DNA of 64,000 bases, from assembly GCA_002238605.1 (NCBI GenBank), contig MPMR01000017.1:1-64000 (forward strand), written 5' to 3'. Shown piece after piece: positions 36,482 to 45,543 of the stretch. The notes beneath the pieces are model-generated. The model did not search any database, had not been told where the DNA came from, and saw only the letters and a list, made by a program, of their open reading frames with translations. The DNA comes from BD2-11 clade cluster bacterium bin43 (lineage in GTDB: Bacteria > Gemmatimonadota > Gemmatimonadetes > Longimicrobiales > Gaopeijiaceae). Positions within the stretch are counted from its first letter, which is position 1; the number at the start of each line of letters is the position of its first letter. The position numbers and the translations under genes are program-made.

Positions 36482-37234
36482 ATGGCGCGGGGGCTGTGGA
36501 CGCGGGTGCCGGCGGCCCTGCTGATCGGTCTCTGTCTCGCGCTCGCGGCGGCCGCCGCCATCGGGGGCGAGGCCGGCTTGCAGGGGGAAGGGGATTCCGT
36601 GGTGCTCCTGCACGGGCTCGGCCGCACTCGGACCTCCATGCTGCTTCTGGCCCAGCGGCTCGAGCGCGCAGGTTACAACGTCACGAACGTCGGGTACGAC
36701 TCGCGGGGCGGATCCCTGGCGGAGCACGTGGAGACGTTGGCCGCGGAGGTATCGGGCTGTTGTGCCACGGCTTCGCGCATTCACTTCGTCGGGCACTCCC
36801 TCGGCGGGCTCGTCATCCGCCAGTACCTGGCCGACTCTCCCCCTGACGCCCTGGGACGCGTCGTCCTGCTTGGGCCTCCCAACCAGGGCAGCGAGATGGC
36901 GGACTGGTTCCGCGAGCAGCCGTTCGGCCACCTCCTGGGACCTGCGGGGGAGGCCCTCGGCACCGGCGCCAGCGACATCCCGGCCAACCTTCCTCCTCCG
37001 GGGTACGAGGTCGGAATCATCGCGGGCAGCCGGAGCCTCAACCCGATCGGGTCGGCTCTGATTCCGGGGCCGGACGACGGCATGGTCGGCATCGAGCACA
37101 CCAGAATCGAGGGCGTGCCGCTGATCGTGGTACCGGCGACCCATACCTTCCTCATGAACAGCCGCTTCAGCGCCGAAGCGGTAATCAGCTTCCTCGGGAC
37201 GGGGAGGTTCCCGGAGGCGCCCGACCGGCGGTAG
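36482..37234 (+). CDS. Secreted or membrane-tethered alpha/beta hydrolase (lipase-like)
   Basis: 250 residues from the ATG at 36482; GTG 36470 and an earlier frame to 36380 are alternatives. The N-terminal helix (VPAALLIGLCLALAAAAAIG) is a signal sequence or anchor. The hydrolase fold follows: VVLLHGLGRTRTSMLL (oxyanion HG), HFVGHSLGGLVIRQYL (nucleophile elbow GHSLGG, Ser), GPDDGMVGIE (Asp) and VVPATHTFLMNS (His), so the catalytic triad is complete. This resembles triacylglycerol lipases and PGAP1-like esterases; the substrate is unknown. It may be released outside or act in the periplasm. Confidence 0.85.
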   Translation: MARGLWTRVPAALLIGLCLALAAAAAIGGEAGLQGEGDSVVLLHGLGRTRTSMLLLAQRLERAGYNVTNVGYDSRGGSLAEHVETLAAEVSGCCATASRIHFVGHSLGGLVIRQYLADSPPDALGRVVLLGPPNQGSEMADWFREQPFGHLLGPAGEALGTGASDIPANLPPPGYEVGIIAGSRSLNPIGSALIPGPDDGMVGIEHTRIEGVPLIVVPATHTFLMNSRFSAEAVISFLGTGRFPEAPDRR

Positions 37235-37389
37235 CACACCGGCGGCGGCTGCCTTGTGGCGGGCCCGACGATCTGTTGCGTACAATGTCGCGACGGAGGC
37301 CCGCAGGTCCCGCTCGCTCATGGCGACGGGGACTCCGGAACGGTCCCGGCGGGCGCTCCCTCGCCAACTTCGTCGAAAGGCAGGATCCG

Positions 37390-39237
37390 ATGGGACGCTT
37401 TTCCATTTCGATGGTGACGCTCTTCGCCGCCGCGCTCCTCGTTCTGCCGCGCGGTGCCGCGGCTCAGGACAGGGGCCTTGAGCGGCACCTCGACCGCGCG
37501 GCGCACCGGCCCGCGGTGCCTGGTCCCAACGGCCTGGTGACGGCAGGGCACCCGCTGGCGTCGATGACCGGCCTCCGCATGCTCATGGCCGGAGGCAACG
37601 CCGCCGATGCCGCCGTCGCGACGCTCGCCACCCTGAACGTGGTGCGGCCCCAGATGTCCGGGATGGCCGGGAACGGGTTCGTGACCCTCTACGACCGCGT
37701 CTCCGACCGCGTGTACTCGCTGGGAGCCACCGGCGCCGCTCCCCTGGCGCTCGATCCGTCGAGTCTCGGCGCCGAAGAACTGAACAAGGGCATCCACGCG
37801 GGCGTCGTCCCGGGCCTGTTCGGAGGATGGATCGCGCTTCTGGACCGCTTCGGCACCATGAGCCTGGCCCAGGTGCTGGCTCCGGCCATCGACTACGCGG
37901 AGAACGGCCATCCCATCGAGGCATCGGTGGTGGCGGCGATCGAGTCCCACAGGGATCTGTTCGAGAGCTTCCCGTCGAGCCGGAGGATGTTCCTTCCGCT
38001 CGGAAGGGTGCCGGAACCCGGCGAGAACTTCCGGATGCCCGATCTGGCGAACACGCTCCGCAAGGTGGTCGAGGCGGAACGGTTGGCGCTGGCGGCCGGC
38101 AAGACGCGCTCGGATGCGCTTCGCGCCGCCTTCGACCGCTTCTACAGCGGCGACATCGCCGATGAGATGGCGCGCTTCTACAGCGAGAACGGCGGCGACT
38201 TCACCATGGAGGACTTCGCGCGTTACGAGCCCATCTGGGCGGAGCCGGTTCACACCACCTACCGGGGCTACGACGTGTACTCCAGTCCGCCCACGTCCCG
38301 CGGCGGGCTCGAAGTGACGATGCAGCTGAATCTCGTCGAGGGCTTCGACCTCCGGGCCCTCGGTCCGGGAAGCCCGGAGACCATCCATCTGCTGTCGGAG
38401 GCGATCAAGGTCGCCAAGGCCGATGTCTACGCGTATGCGGCCGATCCGGCTCTGGTCGACGTGCCCATCGACGAGCTGCTGTCGAAGGACTACGCCTCGG
38501 CGCGTCGATCCCTCATCGACCCCTCGCGGGTGATGGCGTACCCGGGAGCCGGCAACCCGGCGCGGGTCGAGGTTTTGCAGTCGGGCGCGCGCGCGGCGGG
38601 CGCGGAGGCGGCGAAGCGCCCACGGGGCCACTTTGCCGAACAATCCTACGCGGGGAGCACGACCAGCTTCTCCATCGCCGACCGGTTCGGCAACGTCATC
38701 GCGGCGACGCCGACGCACGGCGGAGGCTTCGGCACGGGCGTGGTGGTCGGCAACACCGGCCTGACCTTCAACAACGGCACCCGCATCGGTTCGACGTCGC
38801 CCTACCCCGACAACGTGAACTACGTCAGAGGCGGGCAGATTCCCATCCTCAACAACTCGCCCATCATCGTACTCAGGGATGGGCGGTTCCATGCGGCACT
38901 GGGAACGCCGGGCGGTGAGACGATCGGCCAGACCCAGTTCCAGGTGCTCGTGAACCTGCTGGACTTCGGGATGCCCATCCAGGAAGCCATCGCGGCGCCC
39001 CGCTTCGCGCTGCGCGGGGAGCCCAACTTCTATCAGCCGGGGGCGGAGGTCCGTTTCAGCCTCGAGGATCGGCTGCCCGGTGACGTGGTCCGGGCGCTCG
39101 ATGGGCTGGGATACACCGTGGAGCTTGCGCCCGGCTACGCCTTCGGCAGCATCCAGGGAATCACTCTGGATGCCCGGACGGGGGCGCTGATGGCCGGAGC
39201 GGATCCCCGGCGCGTCGCGTACGCGGTGGGCTGGTGA
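37390..39237 (+). CDS. ggt: Gamma-glutamyltransferase
   Basis: 615 residues from the ATG at 37390, followed by a signal sequence (VTLFAAALLVLPRGAAAQ). Proenzyme features: VTAGHPLASMTGLRML, AGGNAADAAVATLATLNVVRP, SGMAGNGFV, then the autocleavage Thr in YAGSTTSFSIADRFGNV (~residue 424-441), and GGQIPILNNSPIIVLRDGR with LGTPGGETIGQTQFQVL near the end. The conserved GxGGG segment is slightly altered (MSGMAGNG), so the substrate range may differ. The enzyme cleaves gamma-glutamyl bonds, classically glutathione, in the periplasm or outside. TACAAT at 37281-37286 could be its -10 box, with no good -35. Confidence 0.85.
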   Translation: MGRFSISMVTLFAAALLVLPRGAAAQDRGLERHLDRAAHRPAVPGPNGLVTAGHPLASMTGLRMLMAGGNAADAAVATLATLNVVRPQMSGMAGNGFVTLYDRVSDRVYSLGATGAAPLALDPSSLGAEELNKGIHAGVVPGLFGGWIALLDRFGTMSLAQVLAPAIDYAENGHPIEASVVAAIESHRDLFESFPSSRRMFLPLGRVPEPGENFRMPDLANTLRKVVEAERLALAAGKTRSDALRAAFDRFYSGDIADEMARFYSENGGDFTMEDFARYEPIWAEPVHTTYRGYDVYSSPPTSRGGLEVTMQLNLVEGFDLRALGPGSPETIHLLSEAIKVAKADVYAYAADPALVDVPIDELLSKDYASARRSLIDPSRVMAYPGAGNPARVEVLQSGARAAGAEAAKRPRGHFAEQSYAGSTTSFSIADRFGNVIAATPTHGGGFGTGVVVGNTGLTFNNGTRIGSTSPYPDNVNYVRGGQIPILNNSPIIVLRDGRFHAALGTPGGETIGQTQFQVLVNLLDFGMPIQEAIAAPRFALRGEPNFYQPGAEVRFSLEDRLPGDVVRALDGLGYTVELAPGYAFGSIQGITLDARTGALMAGADPRRVAYAVGW

Positions 39238-39248
39238 GGAAGGGCCGG

Positions 39249-42162
39249 CTACTGCGCGAACGCCTCCCGGATGATGCGCCGCTGGCCCTTCATGTGGTCG
39301 GACATCTTGCCCTCGGCCGGGCTGGACCACTCCGGGCGCGAAGCCTGACGTAACGTCAGGGTTGCGGGCAGCAAAGCCCGGAGCAGGGGCTCGACATACG
39401 AGCGCGCCCCCATGTTGCGGGGCTCTTCCTGGGCCCACACGACCGCGCTCAAGGCCGGCAGGCCCGCCAGCAACTCCGTGATCTCGCGGTGCGGGAACGG
39501 ATAGAGTTGCTCGACCCTGGCCAGCACGGCGTCCTTCGCGTGCGCGCGCTCCTCGCTCGCGAGCAGGTCGTAGTAGACCTTGCCGCTGCACAGGATGAGC
39601 CGGGTCGCGGACCTGCGGGCCCTGTCCCCCACGTCCTCCGCCAGCACCGCACGGAAGCCCCCGCTGGTGAGCTGCGAGGCCTCGGAGCGGGCCAGCTTGT
39701 GGCGCAGAAGGCTCTTGGGGGTCATGACCACGAGCGGGCGCTCCGGGGTGTGCGCCTGGTGACGCAGAAGGTGGAAGTACTGGGCGGAGGTGGTGGGATT
39801 GGCGATCCGCATGTTGCCGGCGGCGCACATCTGCAGAAAGCGCTCCAGGCGCGCGCTCGAGTGCTCCGGTCCCCGTCCCTCGTACCCGTGCGGCAGCAGC
39901 AGCACGAGACGGGAGAGCTGTCCCCACTTGGACTGCCCCGACACCACGAACTGGTCGATGATGGGCTGGGCCACGTTTACGAAGTCGCCGAACTGGGCCT
40001 CCCAGATGACCAGATCGCTGTCCGCGCCCACGCTGTAGCCGTACTCGAAGCCCAGCACCGCGGTCTCGGACAGCGGCGAGTTGTGGATCTCGAAGCGGGC
40101 GCCGCCCAGGGCCGCCAGCGGCACGTGCGTGGAGCCGGTGTCGGCGTCGTGGAAGACGAGATGGCGATGGCTGAAGGTGCCGCGCTGCGCATCCTGACCG
40201 CTGAAGCGGATGGGCACCCCATCCCGGAGGAGCGAACCCAGGGCGAGCACTTCGGCGTGGGCCCACTCCAGCGAGGACTCCCTGGTGAAGTCGCTCCGGC
40301 TCCGGTCCAGCTGCCGCCGCAGCTTGCGGTTGACGGCGAATCCCTCCGGGACCGCGGTCGAGGCTGCGTTGATCTCCGCGAGGGCTTCAAACGGGACGGC
40401 CGCGGCGCAGGTATCCCGGCTCCACGATTCCGTCGGGTCCCCGGCTTCGGCCAGCGCGGCACCCGCGGCGGAGCCGGATGCGTCTCCCGGGGACGGCCTG
40501 GGTGAATCGGCCCGGGCCGTCGCGGGCTCGGCGGGGGGGCTTTTCGCCCGCGCCCCCCCCCCCCCCCCCCCCCCGCGCGGGGGGCCGGGCGGGCGTCTTT
40601 GCCGCGCTCGCCGCCACCAGCGCCTCCCGCAGGTGGTCGGTGGCGTCGCGACGGGCCGCGGCGACCTCGTCCGCGGTCACGATCCCGGCCTTCACCAGTC
40701 CCTCGGCATACAGGGTGAACACGGTGGGATGCGCCCGGATGCGCTCGTACAGACGCGGCTGGGTGTAGGCCGGATCGTCCCCCTCGTTGTGCCCGTGCCG
40801 CCGATACCCGATCAGGTCCACCACGATGTCGTCGTGGAATTCCGCCCGGTACGCCATCGCCAGGCGCATCGCGGTGAGGCAGGCGGGAGGATCGTCGGCG
40901 TTCACGCGCAGGACCGGAATGTCGTAGCCCTTGGCGAGATCGGACGCGTAGCGGGTGGAGCGGCCCTCTTCCGGGTCGGTGGTGAAGCCGATCTGGTTGT
41001 TGACGATCAGGTGCACCACGCCGCCCGTCGCGTATCCCGTCAGCCGGGCCAGGTTGAGCGACTCCGCCACCACGCCCTCTGCGGCGAAGGCGGCGTCGCC
41101 GTGGATGAGAAGCGGCACGACCGCGGCCGTGTCCTGTTCGTCATCCTGGCGGGGACCCGCGAACTGGCGTGCCCGCGCCACCCCCGCCACCACCGGATTG
41201 ACGAACTCCAGGTGGCTCGGGTTGGGGGCCAGCGTGACCCGCACCGTGCTTCCGTCGCGCAGGACATGGTCGCGCGTGGCGCCGTGATGGTACTTCACGT
41301 CCCCGATCCCGCTCTCGTCGTCGGGCAGGGTCAGGATGCCGTCCGCGGCCGGGGCCGCGCCCTCGAACTGGCGCAGGATCTCGTCGTAGCCGACGCCCAC
41401 GCTGTGCGCGAGCACGTTGAGCCGGCCCCGGTGGGCCATCCCCATCACGACTTCCCGGCATCCCCGCGCCGCCGCGATCTCGAGCACCAGGTCGACCATG
41501 GGCACGAGCATGTCGTTCCCCTCGAGGGAGAACCGCACCTGCCCCGGATAGACCCTGTGCAGGAACTGTTCGAGGCCTTCCACCCGGGCGAGGCGGATCA
41601 GCAGTTCCACCTGCTCTTCGCGGGGCCGCTGCTGCGCGTGGGCGCCCGACTCCACCTGGTGCCAGAGCCAGCGCACCCGCTCCGGCGACTCCAGGTGCTC
41701 GAACTGGTATCCGATGGATCCGCAGTAGACGCGCTCCAGCCGCTGCAGGTAGTCCGGAACCCGTTCGTCGCCATCGTCGCCGAGGACGGTGGAGGCGGGG
41801 AGTGCCTCCAGCTGCTCCATGCTGGTGCCGAAGAAGGACGGGTCGAGCTGCGGGTGCCCCGGGGGATCGCTGCCGAGCGGATCGATGCGCGCCAGCTGGT
41901 GACCGTGGTCGCGGAAGGCCTGCACGAGCGAGGTGGCGCGTGCGACGAGATGGAGGAGTTCCTGCATCGCGCGCAGGGTGGCGCTGCGCTGAGGTGCGGG
42001 CGCCGGCGGCGGGGCGGTCGGCGATGGAGGCGGTTCCCCGGCCTCTTTGGCGAAAATCGAGTGCCAGTGGGCGGAGACCGACCCCGGATCCGCGAGATAC
42101 CGTTGGAACAACTCCTCCACGTATCCGGCGTTCGGCCCACTGAATAGTTCGGACGACGGCAT
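39249..42162 (-). CDS. sucA: 2-oxoglutarate dehydrogenase E1 component, frame broken at a G22 tract
   Basis: E1 of the TCA-cycle 2-oxoglutarate dehydrogenase: decarboxylates 2-oxoglutarate with thiamine diphosphate. The frame opens at ATG 42162 (ELFSGPNAGYVEELFQRYLA) and runs through the E1 core: MGMAHRGRLNVLAHS, VKYHHGATRDHV, PNPSHLEFVNPVVAGVARAR, IHGDAAFAAEGVVAES, VNNQIGFTTDPEEGRSTRYA, YRRHGHNEGDDP. In the low-complexity stretch TPARPPARGGGGGG it meets G22 (40553-40574) and the frame then stops at 40387 after unrelated sequence. The other frame resumes just after the tract and carries the rest of the enzyme: LAEINAASTAVPEGFAVNRK, LGFEYGYSV, FGDFVNVAQPIIDQFVVS, LPHGYEGRGPEHSSARLE. Deleting one G (21) would restore one frame. 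Whether the break is real is uncertain. Confidence 0.9.
40553..40574 (-). repeat. G22 homopolymer inside sucA (C22 on the plus strand)
   Basis: Twenty-two consecutive C on plus, from 40553 to 40574. Read on minus, the upstream frame enters codon-aligned at 40572 and the downstream frame needs codon alignment at 40553. The 19 bases between should be 18 or 21, so the tract is out by one. Either an assembly or sequencing error or a contingency-type slippage tract would produce this. Confidence 0.95.
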
Positions 42163-42328
42163 GACTCGCGACATCTTCCAGTACGGACAGCAGCGTTGGG
42201 GGGAGTGGAAGATAACCGCAACACCTTCCAAGTTGTACGGACTGCGCGGCCCACCCACCACTGCCCCCGGAGAAAGCTTGCCCAACCCGCACCCAGGCAC
42301 CTCCCCGGGCCGCGAACCGGTCCGCCGG

Positions 42329-43228
42329 GTGACGGAGGAGATTCGGCGCGGGCGGATCCCGCTGCGCGTGCACCCGGAGTGGGCGCGCGCCCTTCCGTGG
42401 GTCGTTCAGGGGACCACGGTCCGCAGCCGCGCCGACGTCGGGCAGACCGGCCACGACCGCGCGGGGCGCAGCCCCGCCCGCTGCAGCCGCGCTGCCGGAC
42501 GCCCAACCGCCCGCGCCGACAACGGGGAAGGCGGAGACATCGACTTCGGGCTGTTCACGGGTGCGCCGGCGGGCGCGGTGATGAAGCGGTGGGAACTGCT
42601 GGTCGAGGACGCCGGATGCGGCAGCCTGGTTCACGCCCGCCAGGTGCACGGGTGCGAGATCGCCCGGCACCAGGCGACCCCGCCGGGTCTTCTCCTCGCT
42701 CCGCCCTGCGACGGGCACGCCACTCGCCGGCCCGGCACGCTGCTCGCCGTCTCGGTGGCCGACTGCGTTCCCGTCTTCGTGGTCGCCCCGGGCGCCCGCG
42801 CCGTGATGCTGCTGCACGCCGGATGGAGGGGGGTGGCGAGCGGAATCCTGGAAGCGGGCCTTGCGATGCTGGAACGGGACTTCGGCACCCATGCCCGTGA
42901 GGCCCGCATGCACATGGGCCCGGCCATCTGCGGGGGGTGCTACGAAGTGGGGCGGGAGGTGCACGAGGCGCTGGGGCTGCCGCGGCCGGCCTCCCCCGCC
43001 CAGCCGGTCGATCTGCGGCGCGCGCTGGTCCACCGGGCCCTCGCTGCCGGCGCCGATCCCGCGCACCTGACGACCTCGACGTTTTGCACCCGCTGCGCGG
43101 ACGCGCCATTCTTCTCGCACAGAGGCGGAGATGCCGGCCGCCAGCTCGCGGTGCTGGGCATCGCCCCGGACGACTCCGTCCCCTCACGAGGGGAATGGTC
43201 CCCCGAACACCGCCGGGAGCGGAACTAG
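42329..43228 (+). CDS. pgeF: Laccase-domain protein / purine nucleoside phosphorylase-like (PgeF/YfiH family)
   Basis: 299 residues from the GTG at 42329. The family begins VHPEWARALPWVVQGTTVR, and the catalytic site is visible as HARQVHG, SVADCVPVFVVAPGARAVML, LHAGWRGVASG, MGPAICGGCYEVG and the C-terminal TSTFCTRCADAPFFSHRGGD. Members act on purine nucleosides and are copper- or zinc-dependent. The odd part is residues ~33-66, an Arg/Ala-rich insertion between the usual QGTTVR and DFGLFTG segments. It is the first gene of a run of four (small Cys protein, OsmC-like, GT2). Confidence 0.85.
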   Translation: MTEEIRRGRIPLRVHPEWARALPWVVQGTTVRSRADVGQTGHDRAGRSPARCSRAAGRPTARADNGEGGDIDFGLFTGAPAGAVMKRWELLVEDAGCGSLVHARQVHGCEIARHQATPPGLLLAPPCDGHATRRPGTLLAVSVADCVPVFVVAPGARAVMLLHAGWRGVASGILEAGLAMLERDFGTHAREARMHMGPAICGGCYEVGREVHEALGLPRPASPAQPVDLRRALVHRALAAGADPAHLTTSTFCTRCADAPFFSHRGGDAGRQLAVLGIAPDDSVPSRGEWSPEHRRERN

Positions 43229-43515
43229 TGGACCGTTCCTTGCAGGACTTGCGCGCCGACCCCTCGGTGGGGCTCTGCTCGGTCTGCGCGCACAGCAGGG
43301 TGACGGGGAACCGGAGAGGCTCCATCTTCTGGCTCTGCCGACGCTCGACCGACGACGCGCGCTTCCGGCGCTACCCGCGCCTTCCGGTGGCGCGCTGCCC
43401 GGGATTCGAACCGGCCGCGGCCGGAAAGGCGGGCGACGACGGGAAGGACCGGGAGCGACAGGCTCCACCTGACGGAAGCACAACAGCGAAACCGAACCGG
43501 GAGAACCGGAAATGA
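43228..43515 (+). CDS. Small cysteine-rich protein of unknown function
   Basis: 95 residues from the GTG at 43228, which overlaps the previous stop by one base (TAGTG). Residues 13-60 carry LCSVCAHSRV, FWLCRRSTD and RLPVARCPGFEP: four cysteines in a C-x2-C...C...C layout, like a zinc ribbon. A basic Lys/Asp tail follows. The PVARCPGFEP end resembles small bacterial zinc-ribbon-like proteins that I know only as hypothetical. The next gene starts in its stop codon (ATGA), so all four genes are probably co-translated. Confidence 0.72.
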   Translation: MDRSLQDLRADPSVGLCSVCAHSRVTGNRRGSIFWLCRRSTDDARFRRYPRLPVARCPGFEPAAAGKAGDDGKDRERQAPPDGSTTAKPNRENRK

Positions 43516-43982
43516 GCGAACCCTTCTACGTGTCCAGAGTGGAATTCGAGAAGGTGGCCGGTGCGCGCAGGCGCGGTCGGCTCCCCGCGGGGACCACGGT
43601 TGAACTCGGCGTTCACGGGCCGGTGAAGAGCCACTACCGGCTCGACGCCGAACCGGATCAGCCCCTCGCCGTGGATTACGTGGTCGCCGCCGCGGGCGGG
43701 TGACTGCTCGGAACCCTCAACGGCGCACTGGAGGTGCGCGGGATCAGCCTCACCCCGGACCAGATCAGCGCCCGGGCGGAAGGAATCAACGAGATGGCCG
43801 GCAGGCTGCCGGTGCTCAAGCGCATTCACGTTCACTACCAGCTCTCGATCCCCGAAGGATCGCGCGCCCCCACCGACCGGGCCCTCGCCAGCCATGTCGA
43901 CAAGTGCCCCACGGCCGCGAGCCTGCGCGACGCCATCGACATCACCTGGAGCGCGGACATCGTAGAGCACTCCCGTGCCTGA
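43512..43982 (+). CDS. Selenocysteine-containing OsmC/Ohr-family protein
   Basis: 156 codons from ATG 43512 to the stop at 43980-43982, interrupted by one in-frame TGA at 43701-43703 (codon 64). Upstream the frame reads DQPLAVDYVVAAAGG; then TGA, then LLGTLNGALEVRGISLTPDQ, IKRIHVHYQ-like core (VLKRIHVHYQLSIPEGS) and HVDKCPTAASLRDAIDITW. OsmC/Ohr proteins detoxify peroxides with two cysteines: a peroxidatic Cys in a GGC segment that opens a long helix, and a second Cys in a CP motif. The TGA takes exactly the first position (GG-[UGA]-LLGTL) and KCP holds the second. A hairpin like that of the AhpD-type gene follows. Read as selenocysteine it is full length; read as stop it is a 63-residue stub. 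Confidence 0.85.
43723..43739 (+). promoter_or_regulatory. Putative bacterial SECIS hairpin for the OsmC-like selenoprotein
   Basis: GCGCAC-TGGAG-GTGCGC: a perfect 6-bp stem with a 5-nt loop containing GG. Stem arms at +20 to +25 and +31 to +36 after the UGA, apical GG at +27. The 3' arm is in exactly the same register as in the AhpD-like gene. Confidence 0.8.
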
Positions 43983-45543
43983 GCTGCTGGCGCAGACGAT
44001 CATCGGCCTCTCGCTGGCCGTTCTGGCCCTGCTGCTGCCCTTCGCCGCCCACCGGACCTACCTGCTGCTGCTCAGCCGGCGGCCGCCCCCGGAGCTTCCG
44101 CGCAGGTGGGCGGGCCCGTTGCCGCCGGTCACCGTCCAGCTACCCCTGTACAATGAGGCCCCCGTCGCCCGGCGGGTGATCGACGCCGCGTGCTCGCTCG
44201 ACTATCCGGCCCGCGCCCTCGAGATCCAGGTGCTGGACGACTCCAGCGACGAAACCGTGGACCTCGTCGCCCGGCGGGTGGCGTGGTGGCGGGCCCGGGG
44301 CGTCAACGTGTGCCACATTCGCCGCCGGCAGCGCTCGGGCTTCAAGGCGGGCGCCCTGGCCGCGGGCGTGCGCCGTGCGCAGGGCGAGTTCCTGCTGGTG
44401 CTGGACTCGGACTTCGTGCCCGAGCCGGATCTGGTCAGGAAGCTGCTGCCGCCCTTCCAGGAGCCCCGCGTCGGGATGGTGCAGGCCCGCTGGGATCATC
44501 TCAACGAAGACGCCAACTGGCTCACCCGCGCCCAGAGCCTCCTCCTCGACGGGCACTTCTTCTTCGAGCACGGAGGACGCTACCGGGGCGGCCTCTTCTT
44601 CAACTTCAACGGCACCGCCGGCATGTGGCGCCGCGAATGCCTCGAGGACGCGGGCGGATGGCAGGCGGACACCCTCACCGAGGACCTCGACGTCAGCTAC
44701 CGGGCACAGATGCACGGATGGCGCTTCGTCTTCCTCGAGGACGTCGGGGTTCCCGCGGAGTTGCCGGACCACACCGGCGCCTTCGAAATCCAGCAGCGGC
44801 GGTGGTCCCAGGGAGGGATTCAGACGGCGCGCAAGCTCCTGCCGGAACTGCTGCGAGGCCCCTGGCGGCTCTCCGTGAAGAAGGAGGCGGTGATCCATCT
44901 TTGCGGGCACGTCGCCTACCCGCTCACGCTGCTCCTCGGGCTCCTGATCTATCCGTCCGCGCTGGCCCGGCGCGCGCTCAGCGGGGAGGAGTTCCTCTTC
45001 ATCGACCTGGTCATCTTCTTCGTGGCAACCATCCCCTTCGTCATCTACTACGCGGCCGCGGGCCGAAAGCGGAACCGCCCCTGGGGTGACCTGCTGCCCG
45101 CGGTGGCCGTGACCCTGGCGACGGGCGTCGGGCTGACAGCGCCGGCGACGCGGGCTGTGCTGCGCGGTCTGGCCGGACGCCGGGACGGTTTCGCCCGAAC
45201 GCCCAAGAAGGGCAGCGGCGGGTCGTTTCGCGAACGTCCGGGAAGCAAGACCCCGGACACCCTGTTCAAGCTGATGATGGCGCTGGTGATGAGCTTCTTC
45301 GTGGGTGCCGCGATCCAGGCTCGACTATACGCTTCCGTCCCGTTCCTGCTGCTCTTCGCCCTGGGCTACTGGAGCCTGGGGGTCGGCGGCCTGAAGCTTT
45401 CGGGAGGGAAGGCGCGCGTCCCACACCAGCAGGGCATAGAAGGGAAGCCAGAGGAGGAGAACCGTCCACAGGGGCCTCGGCCACTCCCCGATCTCCAGGT
45501 ACGGCCCCAAACCCCGGTACGTGACGAATGCGAGGCCGCTTAG
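43975..45543 (+). CDS. Family 2 glycosyltransferase, cellulose-synthase-like membrane enzyme
   Basis: 522 residues from the GTG at 43975, overlapping the OsmC-like stop by 8 bases. A first helix (QTIIGLSLAVLALLLPFAAH) is followed by the GT2 core: VTVQLPLYNEAPVARRVIDA, VLDDSSDETVD, KAGALAAGV, VLDSDFVPEPDLV (DxD), GTAGMWRRECLEDAGGW with TLTEDLDVSYRAQMHGW (ED), and QQRRWSQGG (QxxRW). Four to five more helices follow. These are processive beta-glycan synthases of the glucomannan/cellulose type; the sugar and product cannot be told. The last ~45 residues lie antisense to the next gene and look non-conserved. Confidence 0.88.
   Translation: MPELLAQTIIGLSLAVLALLLPFAAHRTYLLLLSRRPPPELPRRWAGPLPPVTVQLPLYNEAPVARRVIDAACSLDYPARALEIQVLDDSSDETVDLVARRVAWWRARGVNVCHIRRRQRSGFKAGALAAGVRRAQGEFLLVLDSDFVPEPDLVRKLLPPFQEPRVGMVQARWDHLNEDANWLTRAQSLLLDGHFFFEHGGRYRGGLFFNFNGTAGMWRRECLEDAGGWQADTLTEDLDVSYRAQMHGWRFVFLEDVGVPAELPDHTGAFEIQQRRWSQGGIQTARKLLPELLRGPWRLSVKKEAVIHLCGHVAYPLTLLLGLLIYPSALARRALSGEEFLFIDLVIFFVATIPFVIYYAAAGRKRNRPWGDLLPAVAVTLATGVGLTAPATRAVLRGLAGRRDGFARTPKKGSGGSFRERPGSKTPDTLFKLMMALVMSFFVGAAIQARLYASVPFLLLFALGYWSLGVGGLKLSGGKARVPHQQGIEGKPEEENRPQGPRPLPDLQVRPQTPVRDECEAA

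Noticed and set aside
37276-37390. Longer start for gamma-glutamyltransferase
   Set aside because: It adds an Arg-rich stretch before an excellent signal sequence that begins at 37390.
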